Below, one piece after another: positions 17,551 to 26,017 of a DNA stretch of 51,505 bases (position 1 is its first letter; each line of letters starts with the position of its first letter). Where the stretch lies: positions 1 through 51,505 of the forward strand of contig JALUTY010000033.1 of assembly GCA_027021615.1 (NCBI GenBank). Reading direction: 5' to 3'. Under the pieces are notes generated by a model. It saw nothing but the letters and a program-made list of their open reading frames with translations. It did not search any database and was not told where the DNA came from. The DNA is from a bacterium (GTDB taxonomy: Bacteria > Desulfobacterota > Deferrisomatia > Deferrisomatales > Deferrisomataceae). A program made the translations under genes and the position numbers.

Positions 17551-18312
17551 ATGAGACGAAAAGGGGCGGTGGTACTCTTGGCAACGGTACTCTGGGCCTG
17601 GGCCGGAGCAGCGCCGGCCGCCACTTTCCTGTACGCAGACTCCGCGCCCAACGTGTACGGGTCCCCCGACTGGGGGCCGTGGTGGACCCAAACGAAGGCG
17701 GACGTCGCGGCAGGGACGTTCACCAACATGCGCACCGGCACCTACCCGGGAACCACCTGGATGGACCCTTACGACGAGATCGTGTATAGCACCGGGGACA
17801 TGGGAAAACGTCTCCATTGGATCTACTGGATCCCGGGTGAGACCACAGCGTCCCTGGATGGGTTGTTCCAAGTGCGATGGGTGGTCGACTGGGACGGGGA
17901 CGAGTGGACCTACGACTGGACAACCTACCAACTCGTCCCTGCCACACCGGACGCAGGCTGGGTCCAGCCCGGCAGCTGGGAGGATTTCAACAACGGGGTC
18001 ATCGGGTCGTTCGGGTTCGCTTGGTGGGCCTATGACGATTTAGCACTTCCGTACGACACGGGGGGCTCCCCCTATGACGAAACCGACCAGGCCGACATCG
18101 ATGCCCTGCGACAAGACGTGTTCCAGTACCAGACGTTCGCCTTGGGGCAGGTGAGAATGAGAGACAGCGCGAATGATCCCTGGCAGGTCACGAACCAGCT
18201 CCGTATCCAAGTGGTACCGGAACCGGGTACCGTGCTCCTGCTGGGCTCCGGCCTGTTGGGCTTAGCCGCCGAGGCACGCAGGCGGCGCAAGGCTCCGCCG
18301 ACCGGGCCCTAA
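17551..18312 (+). CDS. PEP-CTERM sorting-signal protein
   Basis: 253 aa. AAGGAGG lies 5 bases before the ATG. A signal peptide covers residues 1-23 (cut near AAPAA). The mature domain is rich in Trp, Tyr and Asp and has no family I recognise. The end is a textbook PEP-CTERM signal: VPEPGT at residues 222-227, a hydrophobic stretch LLLGSGLLGLAA and the basic cluster EARRRRK. Exosortase should cleave it at the membrane for delivery to the surface or biofilm matrix; no exosortase gene is in this window. The gene is bounded by a sigma-54 promoter and a strong terminator, so it is monocistronic. Confidence 0.9.
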   Translation: MRRKGAVVLLATVLWAWAGAAPAATFLYADSAPNVYGSPDWGPWWTQTKADVAAGTFTNMRTGTYPGTTWMDPYDEIVYSTGDMGKRLHWIYWIPGETTASLDGLFQVRWVVDWDGDEWTYDWTTYQLVPATPDAGWVQPGSWEDFNNGVIGSFGFAWWAYDDLALPYDTGGSPYDETDQADIDALRQDVFQYQTFALGQVRMRDSANDPWQVTNQLRIQVVPEPGTVLLLGSGLLGLAAEARRRRKAPPTGP

Positions 18313-18326
18313 ACCTTGTTCGCCTG

Positions 18327-18353
18327 GCCCGCCCCCTGGGCGGGCTTTTTTTT
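18327..18353 (+). terminator. Rho-independent terminator after the PEP-CTERM gene
   Basis: GCCCGCC (18327-18333), a short CCCT loop and GGGCGGGC are followed by eight T residues (18346-18353). The hairpin starts 14 bases after the stop codon. Confidence 0.9.
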
Positions 18354-18650
18354 CGCGCAACGCCGATCGTTCCTGCCCCCAAACCGGTTCTCTAACCTGC
18401 ATTATTCATGAGCGTTCGTCGCGAAACCGTCGAGTGTGCGTCAGATCGGGGCAAGCGCAGCAACGAGGGGCGCAGGCGTACGGGACGGTACGTCGAGCCC
18501 CGAGGCGCGAGCACACCTCGAGATGGCGTACAATCGACGGTTGCAGCAGAAGGCGTCATGGATAATGCGGGCCAGGCTCCCCCCTCCCAACGGTGGCGGC
18601 AACGCCGCTCCTGGGGTATGCTCGCCCCGAACATGCTCGGGAGGTGTGTT
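18354..18650. other. Spacer upstream of the molybdopterin oxidoreductase
   Basis: About 300 bases without a recognised gene. TTGCAG (18540) and TAATGC, 16 bases apart, could be a weak sigma-70 promoter. CCCGA-ACATGC-TCGGG (18626-18641) can form a hairpin immediately before the GGAGGTG ribosome-binding site. No molybdenum-cofactor riboswitch pattern was recognised. Confidence 0.3.
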
Positions 18651-20540
18651 TTGACGGTCGTGACCACGTGTACCTTGGACTGCCCCGACCGGTGCTCGAT
18701 CGTGTGCCGGGTGGAGGCCGGGGGCATCCGGCTCCGGGGGAACCCCGACCACCCCTACACCCGGGGGTTCACCTGCGCCAAGATCCGACGGTACCCGGGT
18801 CGACTCGCCAGCCCCCACCGGATCCGGGAGCCGTGGATCCGCTCAGGCGAGGGGTTCCGACCGGCCTCGTGGGACGAGGCCCTGGACGTGGTGTGCGGGG
18901 AGCTGGATCGGGTCCGCCGGGACGATCCCCAGGGGATTCTTTGGGTGCGGGGTGCGGGTTCCATGGGGGTGTCCAAGGGCGCTCTGGACTACCTGATGGC
19001 CTCTCTGGGCGCCCGAGGCACCCGGGGAGCCCTGTGCGACGGCGCTGGCATCGCCGCGGTGGAAGCCGACGCCGGGCGGCTCGACATGAACGATCCCCTC
19101 CAGATCGAGCGAGCCGAAGCGATCGTGCTGTGGGGCAAGAACCCCAAGGCCAGCTCGGTCCACACGGCCGCCCAGGTGAGCCGGGCCCGGAGCCGGGGTG
19201 TGCCGGTGGTGGCGATCACGCCGGACCCCTCGCCGGTGCAGGACCTGGCCGATCGGGTCGTCCGGGTTCGTCCCGGCACCGACCGGTTCCTGGCCCTGGG
19301 GTGCTGCCGGCTGCTCCTGGATTCGGGGGCACCGTTCTTCGCCAGGGACCAGGCGGCCAACTCGGGGGCGTTCGAGGCGCTGGTGCGGTCCCGTCCCGCA
19401 GAGGAGTGGCTGGAAGCGTGCGACGTGGCCCCGGCCGACGCCCAGGCGGTAGCCGCCCTGTACGGCCGGACCCGCCGAACGGCCACGATCGTGGGCTGGG
19501 GGGTGCAACGCCATCCCTACGGGGCGGAGAACGTCCGCGCTATCCACGCGCTGGCGCTTGTGGCCGGCACCCTTGGCGTGGAAGGCGGAGGGGTGTACTT
19601 CAACATCCCCTCCTCCCGCCATCTGACCCGGCCCAGGCCTCCCACATCGGCCGCTCCTCCCCTCCTTCTCCCCGCTCTGGCCCAGGAGCTACCCCGGGCC
19701 CGGCCGCCGGTGCGGTTCGTGTGGGTGGCCGGATCCAACGTGCTCAATCAGGCGCCCGACGCCAAGGGTCTGGCCAAAGCCTTCCTCCGGGTGGAGACCC
19801 GAGTGGTCGTGGACGGGTTCTGGACCGAGACGGCCCGGCATGCCACGGTGGTGCTGCCGCCGGCCCTGTGGCTGGAGGAAGAGGACCTGGTGGGGTCGTA
19901 CTGGGCCAACGTGGTCGGCGTCGTGCGCCAGGTGGTGGACCCCCCCGAAGGCTGCCGGGGAGACTTCGAGATCGTGACCGAGGTGGCCCGAAGGATCGGG
20001 GTGGAGTTCCCGTTCGCCGACCGGGACACATGGCTCTCGGCCTGCCTTCCACCCCAGTGCCCGGATCTGGAGACCCTTCGGGTCCGAGGCTGGGCCCCCC
20101 TCCCCTGGCCTGAGGTGGCGTGGACCGGGGGGTTCGCCCACCCGGACGGCCGGTTCCGGTTCCTGGAGGCGGTGCACGACGAACCCTCCGGCCCCCTCCC
20201 CTTGCGGTTCCTGACCCTGATCCGGCCCTCGGTCCTCCACTCCCAGATGCTGCCCGAGGAGCAGCCTCGGCCCCTGGAGGTGCGCTTGGCCCCCTCCACG
20301 GCCGAAGGCCTCGGCCTCGCCGCCGGTGACCCGGTGCGGGTCGCTGGCACCGTGGGGGAGCTGGAGGCGGTGGTGCGGATCGACCCCCTGCTTCACCCCG
20401 GCTGCGTGGCCGTGCCCCGGGGCGGGTGGGTGAGCCTGGGCCTGGGGGTCAACGAGGCCGTGCCGGTGCTGGTGACCGACCATGGAGAGACCGCGGCCTA
20501 CTATGGGGCCACCGTCCGGCTGGAGCTCGGGGGGAGCTGA
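18651..20540 (+). CDS. Molybdopterin (bis-MGD) oxidoreductase, cytoplasmic DMSO-reductase family
   Basis: 629 aa from TTG 18651, chosen for the GGAGGTG site (18640-18646); an in-frame ATG at 18633 lacks one. The N-terminal cluster motif is CTLDCPDRCSIVC...GNPDHPYTRGFTCAK, binding one 4Fe-4S. There is no Tat signal, so it is cytoplasmic. The Mo-site region reads TRGALCDGAGIAAVEADAG, with a Cys as possible metal ligand. Next come AIVLWGKNPKASSVH and, in the C-terminal domain, ATVVLPPALWLEEEDLVGSYWANV. The substrate is unknown: no partner ferredoxin or membrane subunit is adjacent, only a UPF0104 gene overlapping its stop. Confidence 0.85.
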   Translation: MTVVTTCTLDCPDRCSIVCRVEAGGIRLRGNPDHPYTRGFTCAKIRRYPGRLASPHRIREPWIRSGEGFRPASWDEALDVVCGELDRVRRDDPQGILWVRGAGSMGVSKGALDYLMASLGARGTRGALCDGAGIAAVEADAGRLDMNDPLQIERAEAIVLWGKNPKASSVHTAAQVSRARSRGVPVVAITPDPSPVQDLADRVVRVRPGTDRFLALGCCRLLLDSGAPFFARDQAANSGAFEALVRSRPAEEWLEACDVAPADAQAVAALYGRTRRTATIVGWGVQRHPYGAENVRAIHALALVAGTLGVEGGGVYFNIPSSRHLTRPRPPTSAAPPLLLPALAQELPRARPPVRFVWVAGSNVLNQAPDAKGLAKAFLRVETRVVVDGFWTETARHATVVLPPALWLEEEDLVGSYWANVVGVVRQVVDPPEGCRGDFEIVTEVARRIGVEFPFADRDTWLSACLPPQCPDLETLRVRGWAPLPWPEVAWTGGFAHPDGRFRFLEAVHDEPSGPLPLRFLTLIRPSVLHSQMLPEEQPRPLEVRLAPSTAEGLGLAAGDPVRVAGTVGELEAVVRIDPLLHPGCVAVPRGGWVSLGLGVNEAVPVLVTDHGETAAYYGATVRLELGGS

Positions 20541-21565
20541 TGGTGCGGCGGGCAGCCGCTTCGCTGCTGGTTCTCGGGATCCTCGTTCTGGCGGCCCTTC
20601 TTTTCCTCGGCGACCTCGAGCGGATCGGGCTCCACCTCTCGTCTCTCAGCCCCCTGCCGCTCACTCTGGCCCTGGTCGTCACGGCCTTCAGCTACCTGTG
20701 TGGGGGGTTCAGCCTTGCCGCCCTCCTTCAGGCGCTGGGCATCCGGCTTCCCCTGGGGCGGACACTCCGGGTCGCCTTCTTTGCCACGGCCCTGAACTAC
20801 CTGGTGTCGTTCGGGGGGATCGGGGGGGTGGGGTTGCGGCTTGCCTTGTTCCACAGAGAGGGCCTTCACCCGTCGGACAACGCCCTGGTGTCCCTGATCC
20901 ATACGGCCCTGATGAACGCCGTTCTGCTGGTGTTCGTGGCCGTGGGGTTCGGGGTGCCCGTGGCCACCGGTGAGCTGCCGTGGCGACGCGCCGGGCCCCA
21001 CCTGGCTCTGGCGGGATTCAGCCTGGCGGCCCTGGGGATGCTGGTCGGTGCGTTCCTGAACCCGTCGCTTCGACACCGCGTCCTCGAGATGGGCTTCCGG
21101 GCGTACCGATGGCTCGGCCGGCGCCTGCGCCTGCCCCCCCTCTCCGACCGGATACGGGAGGAGACCGTGCTGCGGTTCGATCGGACGGCCCGTTGGGTTC
21201 GATCCCACCCCGCCGGTGTGTTGGGGGCGTTCGTGTGGGTGGCCGGGGAGTGGGGCGCGGCGCTCGGATGCCTGGCGTTCTGCTTCCGTGCGGTGGGCCA
21301 GTCGGTGGATGCCTCGCCCCTGCTCGCGGGCTACGCCATCGGCATCTTCGCCGGTGCGGCCGCGTTCACCCCGGGCGGCATCGGGTTCGTGGAAGGCGGG
21401 ATGACCGCCGTGTTCGTCTCGATGGGGGTGCCTCTGGAGGCTGCCTTGGCAGCGGTGTTGGTCTACCGTTTCATCTACTACGTGCTTCCCCTGGCCCTGG
21501 CCTTGGCGTGGCTCGGCCCAGCCACCGTGCGCCACCTGGTCCGCGTGGCCCGCGCACGCCCTTGA
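20540..21565 (+). CDS. UPF0104/YbhN-type integral membrane protein
   Basis: 341 aa, seven to eight hydrophobic helices. Family blocks include FSYLCGGFSLAALLQALG, FATALNYLVSFGGIGGVGLRLALF and the late GAAAFTPGGIGFVEGGMTAVFVSMGVP followed by YRFIYYVLPLALAL, as in the flippase half of MprF. The lysyltransferase half of MprF is absent. The family is thought to move lipids or be involved in envelope lipid handling. The start ATG overlaps the previous stop (TGATG) so it is translated with the oxidoreductase. Confidence 0.85.
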   Translation: MVRRAAASLLVLGILVLAALLFLGDLERIGLHLSSLSPLPLTLALVVTAFSYLCGGFSLAALLQALGIRLPLGRTLRVAFFATALNYLVSFGGIGGVGLRLALFHREGLHPSDNALVSLIHTALMNAVLLVFVAVGFGVPVATGELPWRRAGPHLALAGFSLAALGMLVGAFLNPSLRHRVLEMGFRAYRWLGRRLRLPPLSDRIREETVLRFDRTARWVRSHPAGVLGAFVWVAGEWGAALGCLAFCFRAVGQSVDASPLLAGYAIGIFAGAAAFTPGGIGFVEGGMTAVFVSMGVPLEAALAAVLVYRFIYYVLPLALALAWLGPATVRHLVRVARARP

Positions 21566-21585
21566 TCCCCCCTCCCGGAGGAGCG

Positions 21586-23004
21586 ATGAACGGCCCACCC
21601 CGTTCCCCTTCGGCCTCGGACCGCCAGCTCCGAACCGTGTTCGACATCAGCCACGACGGGCTGTGGATCATCGACGGCCGGGGGGTCATCATGAACCTGA
21701 ACCGGGCCGCCGAGCGGCTAAACGGGGTGGCTGCAACCGAGGTGATCGGTCGCAACATCGACGAGCTGGTAGCCGAGGGCGTGATCGACGCGTCGGTGAC
21801 CCGAGCCGTGCTGGCGTCGGGCGAAACCGTCAGCATGGTGCAGACCGCTCGGCGCACCGGTCGCCAGCTCATCGTCACGGGCACCCCTTCGGTGGGAGCG
21901 GACGGCACGGTGGAGTACGTGGTGGTCAACGACCGGGATGTGACCGAGACCAGCGAGCTCAGCCGTCAACTCGAAGAGCTGCGCAGGGCCAACGAGCGGC
22001 TCCGGGACGAGATGGCCACGTTGAGCCTGAAAAAGGCAGCCGAGCGGGGGCTGGTGGCTGAGAGCCCCCAGATGCGCGAGGTAGTCCGGGTGGCCGTGCG
22101 GCTGGCCCGTAAGAACGTCACCAACATTCTGCTGCTGGGCGAGTCCGGAACGGGCAAAGGGGTGCTGGCGCGGTTCATCCACAGCGAGAGCCCCAGGGCA
22201 CGGCGACCGTTTGTGCAGATCAACTGTGCAGCCCTTCCCGAAACCCTGCTCGAGGCCGAGCTGTTCGGCTACGAGAGAGGGGCGTTCACCGGCGCCTCCG
22301 ACGCGGGCAAGCCGGGCCTGCTGGAGGTGGCCGATGGGGGCACCCTGTTCCTGGACGAAGTGGGAGACATGCCGTTTTCCATCCAGGCGAAGATCCTCAA
22401 GTACCTGGACGACCACGAGATCCGGAGGCTGGGGAGCACCCGGGTGTGCCGATCGTGGTGTGCCGTGATCGCAGCCACCAATCAGGACCTGGAAAGCCTG
22501 GTCAAGGAGCGGCGGTTCCGGCAGGACCTGTTCTACCGCCTCAACACCTTCACGGTACACCTCCCCCCCTTGAGGGAGCGGAGAAGTGACGTGCTGCCGC
22601 TCGCGTTGCACTTCCTCGCGCGGTACGGCCAGCAGTTCGGGTGCAGGAAACGCTTTGGGCGCCGGGCCGTGGGGTGGCTCGAACGCTACCCGTTCCCCGG
22701 CAACGTACGTGAGCTGGAGGGCATCCTCAAGAACGCCGTGGTGATGTGCGAGGACGAGATCATCGACGAGTACCTCGTGCGGGACTGGGGATCGTGGGAC
22801 TCCCAGCCCCCACCGACCATGGGCCCGGGACGCACCCTGACCGAGCTGTTGGAAGCGACCGAGCGGCAAGCCCTCCTGCGCGCGGCGGCTGAGTGCCCCA
22901 ACACCCGGGAGATGGCCCGACGCCTCGGCGTGAGCCAGCCCACCGTAGTGCGCAAGCTCCGACGCCACGGCATTTCCCCGCCGGGCAGCAGTCCCCGCCA
23001 TTGA
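21586..23004 (+). CDS. PAS-AAA+-HTH sigma-54-dependent transcriptional activator
   Basis: 472 aa. Residues about 12-125 are a PAS sensor (TVFDISHDGLWIIDGRGVI...), followed by a coiled coil (SRQLEELRRANERLRDEMATL). The AAA+ domain has Walker A GESGTGKG (185-192), the sigma-54-contact loop GAFTGA (232-237), Walker B LFLDEVGDM, and PFPGNVRELEG. The end, NTREMARRLGVSQPTVVRKLRRHGIS, is a TyrR/Fis-like HTH. There is no receiver domain, so it likely senses a small ligand by PAS. CGGAGGAG precedes the ATG. Three matching 18-bp sites begin at its own stop codon and lead to a sigma-54 promoter, making the downstream catabolic operon the probable target. Confidence 0.93.
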   Translation: MNGPPRSPSASDRQLRTVFDISHDGLWIIDGRGVIMNLNRAAERLNGVAATEVIGRNIDELVAEGVIDASVTRAVLASGETVSMVQTARRTGRQLIVTGTPSVGADGTVEYVVVNDRDVTETSELSRQLEELRRANERLRDEMATLSLKKAAERGLVAESPQMREVVRVAVRLARKNVTNILLLGESGTGKGVLARFIHSESPRARRPFVQINCAALPETLLEAELFGYERGAFTGASDAGKPGLLEVADGGTLFLDEVGDMPFSIQAKILKYLDDHEIRRLGSTRVCRSWCAVIAATNQDLESLVKERRFRQDLFYRLNTFTVHLPPLRERRSDVLPLALHFLARYGQQFGCRKRFGRRAVGWLERYPFPGNVRELEGILKNAVVMCEDEIIDEYLVRDWGSWDSQPPPTMGPGRTLTELLEATERQALLRAAAECPNTREMARRLGVSQPTVVRKLRRHGISPPGSSPRH

Positions 23005-23019
23005 TTCACCTTCGCATCA
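23002..23019 (+). promoter_or_regulatory. Activator-binding site 1 (upstream activating sequence)
   Basis: TGATTCACCTTCGCATCA, first of three copies of TGATYCAC-N6-ATCR, with TGAT/ATCA dyad ends. It overlaps the TGA stop of the activator gene and lies about 200 bases before the predicted sigma-54 start. Confidence 0.65.
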
Positions 23020-23052
23020 CAACGCCGGCCGCTCCCCGGTCGTCTCCCGGCA

Positions 23053-23070
23053 TGATTCACAACTGTATCG
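23053..23070 (+). promoter_or_regulatory. Activator-binding site 2
   Basis: TGATTCACAACTGTATCG, second copy of the motif, 51 bases after the first; the last base departs from the dyad. It is centred about 150 bases before the predicted start. Confidence 0.65.
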
Positions 23071-23096
23071 AAACCGCGGAGCGCGTTCCCTCTTTC

Positions 23097-23114
23097 TGAT
23101 CCACAGAGGCATCA
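23097..23114 (+). promoter_or_regulatory. Activator-binding site 3
   Basis: TGATCCACAGAGGCATCA, third copy, 44 bases after the second and centred about 105 bases before the predicted sigma-54 start, a usual enhancer distance. Confidence 0.65.
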
Positions 23115-23184
23115 AAAACTTACCCTTTCCTGCACCCCCTCCCTAACACCATGTTTTTATTTCACTTTTTTGCAAGACCTCCGC

Positions 23185-23200
23185 TGGCATCTCCATTGCA
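23185..23200 (+). promoter_or_regulatory. sigma-54 promoter of the aminotransferase-ABC-AOR operon
   Basis: TGGCATCTCCATTGCA matches the TGGCAC-N5-TTGCA consensus at all key positions, with GG and GC 12 bases apart. The predicted start is about 23211, 49 bases before the ATG at 23260. Confidence 0.85.
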
Positions 23201-23259
23201 TATCGGGACCCTTGTCGTCTCGATGGCCATGGGAACTTTTTCTTTGAGAGGAGGGGTTG

Positions 23260-24567
23260 ATGACCCGCGTCAACCAGCAGCTCATGGAGCGCCGTCAAAA
23301 GGCAGTCCCCCGAGGTCCCTTTCACGTAACCGACCGGTTCGCGGTCCACGCCAAGGGCGCCCGGGTCGTCGACGCCGACGGCACCGAGTACATCGACCTT
23401 ACCGGCGGGATCGGTGTGGTAGGCACCGCTCACTCTCACCCCTACGTCGTCGAAGCCGCAAGACGGCAGCTCGACCGCCTGATCCATACCTGTTTCCACG
23501 TGATGCCTTACGAGCCTTACGTCCGGCTGGCCGAGGAGCTCAACCGCCGCACGCCGGGAAGCCACGCCAAGAAGACGTTTTTTTGCAACAGCGGGGCCGA
23601 GGCCGTGGAGAACGCCATCAAGGTGGCCCGGGCCCACACCGGCAGAACTGCGATCGTGTGCTTCCAGAACGCCTTCCACGGCCGGACCCTCCTGGGCATG
23701 AGCCTCACCAGCAAGATCGTCCCCTACAAGAAGGGGTTCGGCCCCTTTGCTCCCGAGGTGTACCGAGTGCCCTATGCGTACTGCTACCGCTGCCCCTTCG
23801 GGGCGCCGGGCCCGGAGGCCTGCTCCCTGGAGTGCGCCGAGAACCTGCGACAGCTGTTCACCACCGGCGTGGACCCGGACTCGGTTGCGGCACTGGTGGT
23901 GGAACCGGTGCTCGGCGAGGGCGGCTTCGTGGTTCCCCCCGCCCGGTTCCTCTCCCGCATTTTCGAGATCTGCCAGGAGCACGGCATCGTTGTGGTGGCC
24001 GACGAGGTGCAGACCGGGTTCGGGCGAACCGGGGCGTTGTTCGCGTGCGAGGTGATGGGGGTCGTGCCCGATCTCATCACCACGGCGAAGGCCATGGCCT
24101 CGGGCTTTCCCCTGAGCGGGGTAACCGGGCGGGCCGAGGTGATGGATGCGCCCCAGGTGGGCGGGCTCGGGGGCACGTACGGGGGGAACCCCGTCTCCTG
24201 CGCCGCGGCCCTGGCCACCCTGAAAGTGATCGATCAGGAGGACCTGTGCGGCCGGGCGAAACTCCTGGGCGAGCGAATCCGGCAGCGGTTCCTGCGGCTC
24301 CGGGATGAACTGCCGGTTGTCGGCGAGGTGCGGGGTCTCGGTGCCATGATGGCCATGGAGCTGGTGACCGACCGGTCGACCAAGGAGCCTGCCACGGACC
24401 TCACGCAACGCCTGGGGCAGTATGCCCTGGGCCACGGCGTGGTCACAATCAAGGCCGGTACGGGGGGGAACGTGGTGCGTCTCCTTCCGCCGCTGTGCAT
24501 CGAGGAAGCGGATCTCGAGCGGGGGCTCGACGTTCTGGAGGCAGGACTCAGGGAACTGAGCGGCTGA
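23260..24567 (+). CDS. gabT: Class III aminotransferase, 4-aminobutyrate (omega-amino acid) type
   Basis: 435 aa. GAGAGGAGGGG precedes ATG 23260. Fold-type I PLP enzyme: FFCNSGAEAVENAIKVARAHTGR, NAFHGRTLLGMSLTSK, VVVADEVQTGFGRTG with the PLP Asp, and the Schiff-base Lys277 in TTAKAMASGFPLSG; GGTYGGNPVSCAAALATL closes the site. The YCYRCPF...CSLEC cysteine cluster is typical of bacterial GabT. It transfers an omega-amino group to 2-oxoglutarate, giving a semialdehyde and glutamate. GABA is the default, but 5-aminovalerate or beta-alanine are possible, given the CoA-transferase and aldehyde oxidoreductase downstream. Confidence 0.88.
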   Translation: MTRVNQQLMERRQKAVPRGPFHVTDRFAVHAKGARVVDADGTEYIDLTGGIGVVGTAHSHPYVVEAARRQLDRLIHTCFHVMPYEPYVRLAEELNRRTPGSHAKKTFFCNSGAEAVENAIKVARAHTGRTAIVCFQNAFHGRTLLGMSLTSKIVPYKKGFGPFAPEVYRVPYAYCYRCPFGAPGPEACSLECAENLRQLFTTGVDPDSVAALVVEPVLGEGGFVVPPARFLSRIFEICQEHGIVVVADEVQTGFGRTGALFACEVMGVVPDLITTAKAMASGFPLSGVTGRAEVMDAPQVGGLGGTYGGNPVSCAAALATLKVIDQEDLCGRAKLLGERIRQRFLRLRDELPVVGEVRGLGAMMAMELVTDRSTKEPATDLTQRLGQYALGHGVVTIKAGTGGNVVRLLPPLCIEEADLERGLDVLEAGLRELSG

Positions 24568-24612
24568 ACAGGCGGCACCCCGCCGCCGGCTCTCGAAGAG
24601 AGGAGGAAGACG

Positions 24613-25851
24613 ATGAGAAGAGTCGTGGCGTTCACACTCTGTGCCGTTCTCGGCACGAGCCCGGCGTGGGCCCAGGCCGACCGGAACTACTTCAAGGTCG
24701 GCGTGATCACCTCGCTTTCCGGAGACCTCGCCACCGGTGGAAACGTGACCAAGCGAGGGTACGACCTCTGGGCGAAGGCCGTGAACGAGGCGGGGGGCAT
24801 CGAGGTGAACGGCAAGCGTTACCCCGTCAAACTCTACTACGCCGACGCCCAGTCCGAGCCTTCCCAGGGGGCCAGCGGTGCCGAGCGGCTCGCCACCCAG
24901 CAGGAGGTGGACTTCGTGCTCGGTCCCTACTCCTCCGGGGTGACCCTGGCCGTGGCACCGGTTCTCGAGAAGTACAAGATCCCCATGATCACCGGCTCTG
25001 CCGAGTCGCCGCTGATCTGGCGTCAGAAGTTCGCCTACACCTTCGGCACGATCCCGCCCGTGAACTACACCGGCTCCCAGCCCGTGGGGGCCCTGGCCGG
25101 TCTGGCCCCGAAACCCCGCACCGCCATCGTGTTGGGATCGAACGACGCGTTCTCCAAGGCCACGGCTGAGGCGTTCAAGACAGCCGCCGAGGCCCACGGC
25201 ATCAAAGTCCTCAAGTTCAACATCGTGCCGAGCGGCCAGGACCTGATCCCCTTGCTCTCCGCGGCCAAGGTCCTGAGGCCCGACGTGATCGCGTTCGGCG
25301 GCCACGACGAGGAGCTCATCAACCTGGTCAAGGCCCTCCGGCAGATCAACTACACCCCCAAGGCCCTGCTGATGCACTACGGAGTCACCGAGCCCGCTTT
25401 CGTGGAGGCCCTCGGCAAAGACGCCGAGGAGGTGTTCGGCGCCTCGGTCTGGACCCCCACCCTGCCAACCCGGGGGGACCTGTTGTGGGCCGACGCCCGT
25501 GCCTATGCCGAGGCGGCCCAGAAAGAGTACGGGGTGCCGGCCGACTACACCCAGGCGGGATGCTCTGCCGCGGGAATCGCCTTCCAGGCCGCCGCGGCCC
25601 GCGCAGGGGTCACCCCGCCCCTCGACGAAGGCGAGAAGAGGGCGTTGCGCGACGCGCTCGAGGCGCTGGACATCGAGACCTTCTACGGCCGCATCGACTT
25701 CGCGGACCGAGGGGAGTTCTATCACGCCAATACCGGCCTGGAGGCCCTGACCGTGCAGATCCAAGGGAGACGCCCCGTCATCACGGCGCCCGCCGAGTTT
25801 GCCGAGGCCCCGGCCCGGTATCCCACGACGCCGTGGAACGACCGACGGTGA
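24613..25851 (+). CDS. livK: Periplasmic amino-acid-binding protein of a Liv-type ABC importer
   Basis: 412 aa with signal peptide 1-20 (TSPAWA cut). The type I periplasmic fold of LivK/amide-binding proteins is clear: KVGVITSLSGDLATGGNVTKRGYDLWAKAVNEAGGIEV, a DFVLGPYSSGVTLAVAPVLEKYKIPMITG block and TAIVLGSNDAFSKATAEAFKTAAEAHGI. It is first among the transporter genes and separated from the permease by a stable hairpin, as often seen when the binding protein is made in excess. The ligand is probably the amino compound handled by the aminotransferase, but this is inferred from context. Confidence 0.88.
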   Translation: MRRVVAFTLCAVLGTSPAWAQADRNYFKVGVITSLSGDLATGGNVTKRGYDLWAKAVNEAGGIEVNGKRYPVKLYYADAQSEPSQGASGAERLATQQEVDFVLGPYSSGVTLAVAPVLEKYKIPMITGSAESPLIWRQKFAYTFGTIPPVNYTGSQPVGALAGLAPKPRTAIVLGSNDAFSKATAEAFKTAAEAHGIKVLKFNIVPSGQDLIPLLSAAKVLRPDVIAFGGHDEELINLVKALRQINYTPKALLMHYGVTEPAFVEALGKDAEEVFGASVWTPTLPTRGDLLWADARAYAEAAQKEYGVPADYTQAGCSAAGIAFQAAAARAGVTPPLDEGEKRALRDALEALDIETFYGRIDFADRGEFYHANTGLEALTVQIQGRRPVITAPAEFAEAPARYPTTPWNDRR

Positions 25852-25877
25852 GTTGTCCGTAGCGGCAGAAGAGGATG

Positions 25878-25903
25878 GGGGCCGCGAGAGGCAACGCGGC
25901 CCC
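25878..25903 (+). promoter_or_regulatory. Intercistronic hairpin between livK and livH
   Basis: GGGGCCGCG (25878-25886) and CGCGGCCCC (25895-25903) form a perfect 9-bp stem with an 8-base loop and no T-run. Such hairpins stabilise the upstream mRNA or reduce read-through. A direct repeat TGTCCGTAGCG flanks it (25855 and 25934), and a second hairpin GGGCCGAG/CTCGGGCCC is at 25973-25994. Confidence 0.55.
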
Positions 25904-26017
25904 TCGCCTCCGGATGGCGCCCGGGCGAAGCGCTGTCCGTAGCGCCAAACTTTCGGTCAAAAAAGGTCTCCTGGGCCGAGCCTTTCTCGGGCCCGGCTCC
26001 CCTTCACGGAGGTTCCC

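Noticed and set aside
18354-18650. Molybdenum-cofactor riboswitch before the molybdopterin enzyme
   Set aside because: No matching conserved core was found; only a small hairpin before the ribosome-binding site is visible.
23143-25764. An 873-codon open frame on the minus strand over gabT and livK
   Set aside because: Composition is low-complexity and the plus-strand genes have clear families, signals and ribosome-binding sites.
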